Assembly: GCF_009849585.1 (NCBI RefSeq)
Contig: NZ_VCRN01000011.1
Coordinates: 1 to 64,000 of the forward strand
DNA length: 64,000 nt
DNA from: Bacillus sp. ZZV12-4809
GTDB lineage: Bacteria; Bacillota; Bacilli; Bacillales; Cytobacillaceae
Direction of reading: 5' to 3'
The notes under the pieces: generated by a model
Seen by the model: the letters and a program-made list of their open reading frames with translations, nothing else
Database searches by the model: none
What the model was told of the DNA's origin: nothing
Shown here: piece after piece, positions 53,050 to 60,327 of the stretch
How positions within the stretch are numbered: position 1 is the first letter of the stretch
Layout of the letters: each line of letters starts with the position of its first letter
Made by a program: the position numbers and the translations under genes

Positions 53050-53898
53050 ATGAAATCTATACTATTAATCGGACAATCCAACATGGCTGGCAGAGGATTT
53101 TTGGAGGATGTGCCGTCTATTATTAATGAGAACATACATATGCTGCGAAACGGTAGATGGCAGATGATGGCGGAGCCAATAAACGTTGATCGCCACGTAG
53201 CTGGTGTTGGGCCGGCCGCCTCTTTTGCCGAGGCCTGGACAGAGGGTCATCCAGGCGAGAGGATTGGGCTTATTCCATGTGCAGAGGGAGGCAGCTCTAT
53301 TGATGAATGGGCAATTAATGGAGTATTAACAAGACACGCGATCTCTGAAGCAAAATTTGCAATAGAAACAAGTGAACTAGTCGGAATCCTGTGGCATCAG
53401 GGTGAAAGCGACAGTTACGGAGAACGGTATAAAACATATGAAGCTAAACTGCTTTCATTGTTTAAACACTTTAGAGAAGAACTGAATGTACCGGATATTC
53501 CGATCATTATAGGTGAGCTGGGGCATTATCTGGGGCAGTCAGGATTTGGGAAGAGTGCGGCAGAGTATAAACAAATAAACGAGATCTTGTCTAAAGTGGC
53601 TCACTCTGATAAGAATTGCTATGTTGTAACCTCAAAAGGCTTGACGGCAAATCCAGATGGCATACATACTGATGCTATTTCCCAAAGGAAATTTGGATTA
53701 AGATATTATGAAGCTTTTTCAAAACAAAAGCATGTTTTAAATATTTTGGATATAGAAGAGGAATGGATCGAAAAGGCAGCAAAACGTGAACTGACGAAAA
53801 ATGAACAGATGTTTGCTGAAAGTACGAAGTTTGCTTTAGGAGAAATGAGCTTTGAGGAGTTTTCAAAAGCTGTCTCCGATTTTAATAAAGATAATTAA
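53050..53898 (+). CDS. Sialate O-acetylesterase-like SGNH hydrolase (CE6)
   Basis: 282 residues with the carbohydrate-esterase 6 signature: nucleophile in LLIGQSNMAGRG (Ser about residue 9), WHQGESDSYG in block III, and the Asp-x2-His of the C-terminal block in NPDGIHTD. Predicted to deacetylate sugars. No signal peptide, so it acts in the cytoplasm. The last 60 residues (EEEWIEKAAKRELTKNEQMF) are an extra helical tail. Stand-alone gene with its own terminator at 53916. Confidence 0.9.
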   Translation: MKSILLIGQSNMAGRGFLEDVPSIINENIHMLRNGRWQMMAEPINVDRHVAGVGPAASFAEAWTEGHPGERIGLIPCAEGGSSIDEWAINGVLTRHAISEAKFAIETSELVGILWHQGESDSYGERYKTYEAKLLSLFKHFREELNVPDIPIIIGELGHYLGQSGFGKSAAEYKQINEILSKVAHSDKNCYVVTSKGLTANPDGIHTDAISQRKFGLRYYEAFSKQKHVLNILDIEEEWIEKAAKRELTKNEQMFAESTKFALGEMSFEEFSKAVSDFNKDN

Positions 53899-53915
53899 AA
53901 TAATATTCACCTATT

Positions 53916-53952
53916 AAAGAGCGCTTATCTGTAAACAGATGCGCTCTTTTTT
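53916..53952 (+). terminator. Rho-independent terminator
   Basis: AAAGAGCGC..ATCTG pairs with CAGAT..GCGCTCTTT, with a 2-base bulge, followed by Ts. Confidence 0.85.
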
Positions 53953-54084
53953 GCGATGTGGAATTTTTAACAGTGCTTATCTTACAGCAATGTAATGTTC
54001 ATGTAATCCTAATCGATAGTTAGAAAATCCACTAATTTTTATAATGAAATCATCAAGTTGTTAAAAAGAAAGGAGAGGACAGTA

Positions 54085-54177
54085 TTGAAAAAGCTATTCG
54101 AGCTTCTGTTTGCGATTATTGTAGTCCTTGTTGATGGAAAGCGGGCTGCCGCAGAATTAAATGAACAAATCTGCTAA
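54085..54177 (+). CDS. Small hydrophobic peptide upstream of yxeA-like gene
   Basis: A 30-residue frame: KKLFELLFAIIVVLVDGKRA and a short polar end. It has an excellent AAAGGAGAGG ribosome site 7 bases before a TTG start, better than many annotated genes here. One amphipathic/hydrophobic helix. It lies 55 bases before the YxeA-family gene and may be co-transcribed. Peptides of this type can be toxins, signal precursors or leader peptides. Expression is unproven. Confidence 0.5.
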   Translation: MKKLFELLFAIIVVLVDGKRAAAELNEQIC

Positions 54178-54232
54178 GATTCCATATCCTTGGATTTATA
54201 AAAATTAAATAGAATTAAGGGAAAAATCATTT

Positions 54233-54574
54233 ATGAAAAATTTTGTTGCGGTTTTATTTGCACTTGTTATTTTGCTTATTGGGTTGTTTACTTTTGTTCC
54301 AAAAGAAGACAGGGATCATATTAACCCATTAGTGCCTAAAGATGAGGTCTATGTGCAAATTAATAAAGACACTGTACCGAAAGGCGCCCGATATGAATAC
54401 ACGCTTACCGGATATAATGAAGAGGGCGAAGAAAAGGAAATCACGTTTGGCTCAGGGGAAATTTTAAAGGAAAAAGCTTACTTAAAAGTTACCGTCAAAG
54501 GTTCTTTTGTAGAAGAGTGGGAAGAGGCACAAGCTGGGGAACTGCCAGTGAAAGTAGAGACAAAACTAAATTAG
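54233..54574 (+). CDS. YxeA family protein (DUF1093)
   Basis: A 113-residue exported protein with one N-terminal helix and an OB-like beta domain: DEVYVQINKDTVPKGARYEYTLTGYNEEGEEKEITFGSGEILKEKAYLKVTVKG is the YxeA/DUF1093 signature. In B. subtilis yxeA belongs to an envelope-related peptide-resistance neighbourhood; here only the 30-residue peptide accompanies it. Terminator at 54599. Confidence 0.9.
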   Translation: MKNFVAVLFALVILLIGLFTFVPKEDRDHINPLVPKDEVYVQINKDTVPKGARYEYTLTGYNEEGEEKEITFGSGEILKEKAYLKVTVKGSFVEEWEEAQAGELPVKVETKLN

Positions 54575-54598
54575 GAATCATATCTTTTTCGACAAGCG

Positions 54599-54629
54599 GG
54601 CGCATTCACAGAAGGAATGCGTCTTTTAT
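54599..54629 (+). terminator. Rho-independent terminator
   Basis: GCGCATTC and GAATGCGTC arms around ACAGAAG, then TTTTATT. Confidence 0.8.
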
Positions 54630-54670
54630 TGTAAAAGGCTATAGCGGAAAGCCATAGCCATTATTGGACA

Positions 54671-55399
54671 TTATTTTTTATTTTTATCCGCATATACAGC
54701 CATAGCGTCACACATGAATTGTGCTAAGCCTTCACCAAATTTGTCAATATTCTTCGTGAAGCGCTCGTCATCAACATACATTTGCCCCAATCCCTTGAAT
54801 GCATCAAGAGAGTAGTTCCCCAACTTATTTAAGAATTGATACCACTCTTTAATCCCTTCTTGAGCATCTTTGGAATCTGGTGAGAGATGGCGAATGGAGG
54901 CAAGGCTGCGATAAATGTCGTTGAACCTTTCCTGATCGAAAGCCGTCATGTTTTTCGCTTTTTCATTTGCTTCATCAACTGCCTTGTCACCCCACCTTTC
55001 TCTTGCTTCTTGTTCATATGGGTTATGGCTAAAGTCAAAGCCTTCGAACTTTTCCTGTTTAGACATTTGTATTTCTCCTTTCGAATGTTGGATGGTTTTT
55101 TCAATAGTCCCGATCATCTTTTCGAGCCGTCTCTTTTTCTCGAGAAGCATCTTATGCTGCATGATCAGCGCTTCCTCCCGGTCAAAAGAAGGACTATCAA
55201 TGATTTCCTTGATTTTTTTCAAAGGGAAGCCGAGCTCTTTAAAAAATAAGATTTGCTGCAGGGTCTCGAGATTCTCGTCAGAATAAACCCGATAACCGGC
55301 CTCAGTGGTTTCATCTGGAGTTAATAACCCAATTTCATCATAATGATGCAGTGTGCGCACACTAATTCCCACTAATTCAGCTACTTCCTTTACTTTCAT
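54671..55399 (-). CDS. MerR family regulator with TipAS domain (Mta/TipA-like)
   Basis: 242 residues: MerR HTH ([37 protein letters not shown]), coiled coil at about 75-110, and TipAS domain ([17 protein letters not shown], then [29 protein letters not shown]). A typical antibiotic-responsive activator. Paralogue of the gene at 28639, with the same GYR-motif HTH and an almost identical promoter. No obvious target gene is adjacent. Confidence 0.93.
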   Translation of the reverse strand: MKVKEVAELVGISVRTLHHYDEIGLLTPDETTEAGYRVYSDENLETLQQILFFKELGFPLKKIKEIIDSPSFDREEALIMQHKMLLEKKRRLEKMIGTIEKTIQHSKGEIQMSKQEKFEGFDFSHNPYEQEARERWGDKAVDEANEKAKNMTAFDQERFNDIYRSLASIRHLSPDSKDAQEGIKEWYQFLNKLGNYSLDAFKGLGQMYVDDERFTKNIDKFGEGLAQFMCDAMAVYADKNKK

Positions 55400-55423
55400 C
55401 GTGTTTCGCTCCCTTCACTAGTT

Positions 55424-55454
55424 ACTATAAAGTATCCTGTAACGTGAGAGTCAA
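55424..55454 (-). promoter_or_regulatory. MerR-type promoter with 19-base spacer
   Basis: Minus strand: TTGACT, 19 bases beginning CTCACGTTACAGG, then TATAGT. The spacer contains the dyad typical of Mta/BmrR-type operators. Shares GGATACTT and the -35 box with the promoter at 29407. Confidence 0.88.
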
Positions 55455-55573
55455 TATGATTTTTTAAAAATATTAAAAGCAGTTACAGAATTCATGTTGT
55501 CTGAGTAAATTCATTGGGTGGAAAAGGTGGGGGGACGTTTATAGCAAGGGTATCTCTTGATTCTGTTGCAAGC

Positions 55574-55600
55574 AAAAAGACCTCTTTTTCGAGAGGTCTA
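55574..55600 (-). terminator. Terminator of the DUF3231 gene
   Basis: AGACCTCT and AGAGGTCT arms; on the minus strand the stem is followed by TTTTTGC. It lies 104 bases past the stop at 55704. Confidence 0.75.
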
Positions 55601-55703
55601 TGTTTTATACTTCAATAATCCGGGAATTCACCGGAAACCATTAGATGGATGTTTTTACTGAAAAATAAGAACGTAACTTGATCTTATTTAACCTCAATAT
55701 GAG

Positions 55704-56708
55704 TTAGGATTCAGAAAGCTTATTTCGGTCAATGGGCTGAGGCGGCTGCTCCATCCAGCCTCGTTCAATCAAAAGTTTCAGTCCTTCTTCACCGTACTTT
55801 AAAACTTCAGTAGTAATTAAGGAATAATGGAGGGCTACATCCTTCCGCATGGTGACAGATAATGCATCCGCAAGTGCTGACACAGCAATTTGGTTAGCAG
55901 TAGCTATTATAAAAAGCACTAACCTGTCAGAAAACGGAGAAACTGTTGAATTCGTTACTTCCACAGGCAATGGGAAGCCAGTATAATGATTACTTTCATT
56001 CAATAATTTTTCAAACGAATCCACTTGCTTTTCAGCCAGTTTTTTTCCTTTTAATAAATAATTCTTTATTTCCTTATCTTTGGTTACCTGTATTAATCCC
56101 ATTAATAGGATTAACCCAATAGCATTTCTTTCAATTTCAACAAAAAGCTCGGATATTTCAATCGAATTTAGAGGTCTTTTTTCACCAAACCAGGTAGATA
56201 GTATTGATGGCCGTTCCTGAATGTATTGAACATTCTCCGGATATTCCATGCTTGGAGCCCGATCGAGTATACCTTTTGAGAGCATAATGCCTAATGCTTT
56301 CTGGTGTATTTCTGTCTCACGGTACAGACACTCTTTGAAAAATTTATATAAATCTAATCGCGTAACTCTTTGTATAACATTTGCATAACTAGGGATAATA
56401 ACCTGCCCTCCGCGATAAAGGAAGCTTAATGCGAAATATTCTGTATATAAAGGAGGAGCTGATAAATCAATATCTTTATCTGAAAACCCATCTGGTATTG
56501 GGAACCCTTCTTCTTTGAATATGTATTCGATTTTTTCAATAATCGATTCAACTAAAGCCAAAACCTCTTCAATGATTGACTTTATTTTCTTATCTTGAAG
56601 ATGCTGCTGAAAATGTTTGTAAAAACATCTTACTGCAGTGTTTGACTGGTATATTTTCCAAAGAGCTGCGATTTCAGCCGTTGTTAATTTTACTTTACGT
56701 TCTTCCAT
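55704..56708 (-). CDS. DUF3231 family protein
   Basis: 334 residues, third DUF3231 protein of the window. Two helical halves; the second begins at about EKRPLNSIEISELFVEIERNAIGL and the protein ends with GWMEQPPQ, as in the pair at 16873 and 18050. AGGAGGGTG precedes the ATG. A truncated small membrane gene lies 30 bases upstream on the same strand. Confidence 0.87.
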   Translation of the reverse strand: MEERKVKLTTAEIAALWKIYQSNTAVRCFYKHFQQHLQDKKIKSIIEEVLALVESIIEKIEYIFKEEGFPIPDGFSDKDIDLSAPPLYTEYFALSFLYRGGQVIIPSYANVIQRVTRLDLYKFFKECLYRETEIHQKALGIMLSKGILDRAPSMEYPENVQYIQERPSILSTWFGEKRPLNSIEISELFVEIERNAIGLILLMGLIQVTKDKEIKNYLLKGKKLAEKQVDSFEKLLNESNHYTGFPLPVEVTNSTVSPFSDRLVLFIIATANQIAVSALADALSVTMRKDVALHYSLITTEVLKYGEEGLKLLIERGWMEQPPQPIDRNKLSES

Positions 56709-56738
56709 ATATAAACACCCTCCTAGTGAATAGTATGT

Positions 56739-56909
56739 CTAAAAGGGATGATAAAAATAACTCCAAACATTTATGTGTTGGATGACTTGTTCTACTTCTC
56801 CGTTACGATTGTGTCGTATATATTGCCAGCCTTTATATTCGAGTATAAAGAATGAGAAGATTAAACCTAAAATCAATCTACCTAAAATTGAAATCCAACC
56901 TTTTTTCAT
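56739..56909 (-). pseudogene. Truncated copy of the small two-helix membrane protein
   Basis: 56 residues. The first 40 match the protein at 1445 (MKKGW.S, LGLI.SFF.L.YKGW, GEV), but the second helix is missing and replaced by an unrelated NVWSYFYHPF tail. AAGGGGTG precedes the ATG, so it may still be translated. A deletion or recombination joined it to the DUF3231 upstream region. Confidence 0.6.
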
Positions 56910-57214
56910 TGTTACACCCCTTAATTTAGGCATAAAGGAACCGACAACAAATTATTTGGGAATTATGATAATTTCAGTTTATTATAGTTGGTTTTTGTTG
57001 AGAACAGGCAACTTTAAACAATCATTTTAGTTACTGTCATATCGTCATGGTCAGCTAATCGAAGGGGAAGTGAACTCTGTTAAGAATGCATCATTAATCT
57101 CGAAGGAAACTAAGTTTATAGTTCACTATCGGGTAATTTTGATCACACGTGAGTTGTCTAAAAATACTTCTTATAAAACGTCATAATGCAAGTTATTATG
57201 AACTGCATTTATCG

Positions 57215-57730
57215 CTATTCAGGAATCTTTTCATAGGCTAACTTCAAAATAATTTCCTTATGCTGAGGATATTTGGATAAAAGGTCTGCTTGTGTGAACA
57301 TTTCAAAATCCTGAAATTCAAAGCCTGGAGAAACCATACAGCCTGCTAAAGAGAATGTATCTTCCTCCATAATAGAGGAACCAAAGATTGAATTTTTCGG
57401 CACTAAAGCTTGAGGTACTTCTCCATTATCAAGATTTAACCCTAATTTCATTTCTTCATATTCACCATTTTCGGTGATGACATGAATGGTTAATGGACTT
57501 CCGGCGTGAAAATACCATAATTCATCCGACTTCAATCGATGAAAGTGGGACACATCATTGGAAGTTAACAAGAAATAAATGCTTGTATAAAGCTTGCGGG
57601 TTCCCTCGAATTTCACAGACAATTCCTGATCTGACGTACATTCCTCTGAGTGAAAGGTTCTTTTATAATATCCTCCTTCTGGATGAGGAGTTAGTCCAAG
57701 CTTTGAAACCCAGTAATGTTCATTCTTCAT
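57215..57730 (-). CDS. Cupin family protein (DUF985)
   Basis: A 171-residue cupin_5 (DUF985) protein: LTPHPEGGYYKRTFHSEE near the N-terminus, FHRLKSDELWYFHAGSPLTIHVI (metal-site strand) and SLAGCMVSPGFEFQDFEMF at the C-terminus are the family blocks. Likely a metal-dependent sugar or small-molecule isomerase or lyase; specific reaction unknown. Followed in the upstream direction by a membrane protein gene on the same strand. Confidence 0.9.
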   Translation of the reverse strand: MKNEHYWVSKLGLTPHPEGGYYKRTFHSEECTSDQELSVKFEGTRKLYTSIYFLLTSNDVSHFHRLKSDELWYFHAGSPLTIHVITENGEYEEMKLGLNLDNGEVPQALVPKNSIFGSSIMEEDTFSLAGCMVSPGFEFQDFEMFTQADLLSKYPQHKEIILKLAYEKIPE

Positions 57731-57762
57731 CTTACATGCTCCAATCCCTAAATTCAGTTTTA

Positions 57763-58167
57763 TTAAAAGTCATTATATTTTTTGAATTTTGAAGGCCATT
57801 TTTTCTTTTTTAAGTACTTTTCATTAAGTACTAATATCTTCCCGCTCTCAGCAGGTATGTATTTTTTATACACAGATTTATATTTTTCAAATGCCAGGTG
57901 ACCTAAGAAATAAATCGGTAAGATCATGAATAGAAGGGTCAGCAGCTGCAGCAGCCAATTGTAATTCTCGCCAAAGATATAAATCGTCAATACGGCATCT
58001 GCTACAATGGAAACCATAAAGGTGATAAGTATATTACATATATGAAAAGGGATCATATTATGCTTTTCCCGAAACATTTGCTCCAGTTCATTTTTGATAA
58101 AAAGGGTCGTAAATACTGATATCACAATGACAAAAAGCGAAATAAAGTATGTAAGAACAGTATTCAT
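57763..58167 (-). CDS. Membrane protein of unknown function
   Basis: 134 residues with three or four hydrophobic helices (VLTYFISLFVIVISVFTTLFI, ICNILITFMVSIVADAVLTIYIF, WLLQLLTLLFMILPIYFLGHLAF) and a basic cytoplasmic tail (LKKKKWPSKFKKYNDF). ATG at 58167 is preferred to the TTG at 58188, which is part of the ribosome site region AAGGAG. It ends 32 bases before the cupin gene and may be co-transcribed with it. Confidence 0.7.
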   Translation of the reverse strand: MNTVLTYFISLFVIVISVFTTLFIKNELEQMFREKHNMIPFHICNILITFMVSIVADAVLTIYIFGENYNWLLQLLTLLFMILPIYFLGHLAFEKYKSVYKKYIPAESGKILVLNEKYLKKKKWPSKFKKYNDF

Positions 58168-58639
58168 GATTTCCGCACGCTCCTTCAATTACACTGGAAG
58201 AAAAATCTGATGCTTTATAACCTATACTATCGGTTTTTGATGAGAACCTCAATGATAGATAGGATTTTAGATTTTCTTGTATTGTTCATAAATCCCAAAA
58301 TAAAAGTTTTCCTTTGAACTTGAAAAAGTAAATAGTAATGAATGGACCAGAAGAAGTCAGTTCCATTTAAGATTAACAGCACGAAAGAGGAAGTCCGGGA
58401 GGCAATCATTAATGATGATAAGCATATTTAACTTATACACCTGAAAAAAATAAAGGGCTGCGTTTTCGGCTGATAAATGGCAAAAAGAATGACAGGTGAA
58501 TTGGCACACGTCCTTTTCCTTATTTATTAAGGTTTTTAGCCTCTTTCATCATTTTTGACATAGCAATTGACATCATATTCTATGTTGGACAATAAGTATT
58601 GTCCTCTTAAATGCAGTGCCAAAATAGCTGTCAATTTTC
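58168..58639. other. Gene-free stretch before the second repeat cluster
   Basis: About 470 AT-rich bases with only short, interrupted frames. No terminator or repeat until the interspersed repeat resumes at 58640. Confidence 0.4.
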
Positions 58640-58707
58640 AATGTCACTTGAACTGCCGGCAATATCATTTTCCTTATTCAACAAACGGGGCAGGTTAGTA
58701 AAAGAGG
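58640..58707 (+). repeat. Interspersed repeat copy 22
   Basis: Middle TTGAACTGCCGGCAATATCA and right part CTTATTCAACAAAC, loop GGGGCAG, GTTAGTAAAAGAGG. The left part is eroded. First copy after a 36-kb interval without any. Confidence 0.82.
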
Positions 58708-58773
58708 AATCTAAGGATAGGAGTTGAAATACTCAAATAATTGAAATCAAGGGAGAGAATAAATGGGTTAGCT

Positions 58774-59115
58774 ATGAAAAAATTAGTGATAATTTTGGTA
58801 TTTCTATTTGCAGGTATTATCTTTGGTGACTTCGTTAATAAAATCGGGGCAAATGAAAAAATGACAGTAGAAGGATACATCCTAAAAAAAGAAGGATTTT
58901 TGTATTTGATTACAGATGAGGACTTAGGTGTTAAAACTGATAAGGAACAATCAAATCAAGAATTCATCCGAAGCTATAGAGGAATTTATAAATTAGATAG
59001 TGTTCCATTTTCTTTTTCTCCGTATAAAGACGGTCAAAAAATGAGGGTTTGGTACGGTGAAGTTTTGGAATCACATCCTGCCAAAATAAAGGTTCTTAAA
59101 GCCGAGAGAAAATAA
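58774..59115 (+). CDS. DUF3221 family exported protein
   Basis: 113 residues with an N-terminal hydrophobic signal or anchor (KKLVIILVFLFAGIIFGDFV) and a small OB-like beta domain, DUF3221 type (EGYILKKEGFLYLITDED, KMRVWYGEVLESHPAKIKVLKAE). ATG at 58774 begins directly with the signal; an in-frame codon at 58741 would add 11 residues. Function unknown. One gene between repeats 22 and 23. Confidence 0.82.
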   Translation: MKKLVIILVFLFAGIIFGDFVNKIGANEKMTVEGYILKKEGFLYLITDEDLGVKTDKEQSNQEFIRSYRGIYKLDSVPFSFSPYKDGQKMRVWYGEVLESHPAKIKVLKAERK

Positions 59116-59159
59116 AAGCTATTTATTAGGGAAAATGTGGTTAAAAGAATGATTTCTTG

Positions 59160-59248
59160 TTCAAATATAGGGTGCAAGAGATGAAGATCACTATTGTCGG
59201 CAGCTCTTTTTTCTTATTCGACTAACGGGGCATGTTAGTTGAATAAAG
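59160..59248 (+). repeat. Interspersed repeat copy 23 (near-perfect right stem)
   Basis: ATAGGGTGCAAG with TGAAGA, GTCGGCAGCTCTTTTTT, then CTTATTCGACTAAC, loop GGGGCAT, GTTAGTTGAATAAAG. The right stem has 13 paired bases and is the clearest example of the hairpin. Confidence 0.9.
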
Positions 59249-59301
59249 AATAACAAATTAGGGATATTAAGGGATAAAATTAAATAAGGGGGTGAATTTT
59301 A

Positions 59302-59711
59302 TTGGTTAAACAATACTTAATCTTATTGGTATTTTTTTTATTAGCTTTTACTCCTTTACAAATGGTTAAAGCAGAAACTATTCCAAAGCCAGAAGATATA
59401 TATATGACAACTGAAGATATTGTTTCAGACCTTGTGTTTCCAACTATTGATAAAAGAGTAATTAAAGAGTATGGGGGCGATGCCCTTTTTGACTGGCAAT
59501 GGCAAAGAATCGTCGGTATAAATTACAATGACAATCATTCTTATGATGTTGCCGTAAGAATTCTCATTCCTTCTAAAAAAATGATAATGATAAAGAAGAT
59601 TTAGTTAAGGTAAGAGTATCCCCATCCTGTGACAGTGGAAAGCTTAATAAGCTGAAATGTAATCATGATTTTAAGATTGAAATATTAGATTACAAACATT
59701 TGTCTAAATAA
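59302..59711 (+). pseudogene. DUF3888 protein, frameshifted second copy
   Basis: The first frame encodes a signal peptide and DIVSDLVFPTIDKRVIKEYG..NYNDNHSYDVAVRI, matching the protein at 6189, then breaks at an A7 run near 59575. The next frame continues NDNDKEDLVKVRVSPSCDSG and HDFKIEILDYKHLSK to 59711. One missing A explains it. Same family, same size and the same repeat-flanked position as at 6189, so this is a duplicated or independently acquired unit. Confidence 0.85.
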
Positions 59712-59719
59712 GAGTTATT

Positions 59720-59814
59720 ACCTTATTCTACAAACTGTGCATTACTTAAAGAACCAGCTGCCATCTCAGGCGGCTTTTCTTATTGTCCTAAAGGGGCGGG
59801 GTTATTTAAGAAGG
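59720..59814 (+). repeat. Interspersed repeat copy 24
   Basis: CTACAAACTGTGCATTACTT with AAAGAA, middle CCAGCTGCCATCTCAGGCGGC plus T-run, then TTGTCCTAAAGGGGCGGG and TTATTTAAGAAGG. Its right end borders the transposase remnant directly. Confidence 0.87.
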
Positions 59815-59827
59815 ATATTAAGTAAAT

Positions 59828-60290
59828 AAGGAAGGGTATCGTCAATATAAATCAGATCCTAGAATTTGTGCTGGATGCCCTTTCTTGTCTCAATGCACAC
59901 AGAGTCAAGCACATCAAAAACTGATTCAACGTCATGTGTGGGAGGAACATGTGGAAGAAGCAGATCATCTTCGCCACCATCAAGACGTCAAACCGAACTA
60001 TGAAAAACGCAAAGAAACAATTGAGCGAGTATTCGCAGATGCAAAAGAAAAGCATGGCATGCGTTGGACAACCCTCAGGGGACTAAAAAAAATGTCGATG
60101 CAGGCGATGCTTACTTTCGCTGCCATGAATTTGAAGAAAATGTCCAACCGGACTTGGCAAGGTCCAGAAATGGCCTAAATGATAACCTCGGAGAGGTCTG
60201 CAATTCTTTGTAATTGCTTGAAATCCTACAAAAAATCAAAAAAAGAGTTTGGAATGAGACTATTCCGAACTCTTTTTGTCTACAAACTGA
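59828..60290 (+). mobile_element. IS1182-family element remnant (transposase C-terminus)
   Basis: From 59828 the frame encodes KEGYRQYKSDPRICAGCPF with CxxC-type cysteines, then ERVFADAKEKHGMRWTTLRG and a stop at 60178. This is the C-terminal part of an IS1182-type DDE transposase; the catalytic Glu of ERVFADAKEKHG-type motifs is included. The N-terminal two thirds and the left end are missing. The following AAAAGAGTTTGGAAT..ATTCCGAACTCTTTTT stem is the usual right end of such elements. Non-autonomous remnant. Confidence 0.82.
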
Positions 60291-60324
60291 GAAGCTATTT
60301 GTAAAATAGCTTCTCAGTTTGTAG
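60280..60324. repeat. Perfect 21-bp inverted repeat at the IS remnant end
   Basis: CTACAAACTGAGAAGCTATT(T) at 60280-60300 and its exact complement at 60304-60324 with a 3-base loop. It lies between the IS end and the MATE stop codon (60328). It could be a former terminator into which the element inserted, or part of the element end. Confidence 0.75.
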
Positions 60325-60327
60325 GTT

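Noticed and set aside
58227-58409. 60-residue minus-strand frame
   Set aside because: AT-rich, no ribosome site, no family; likely chance.
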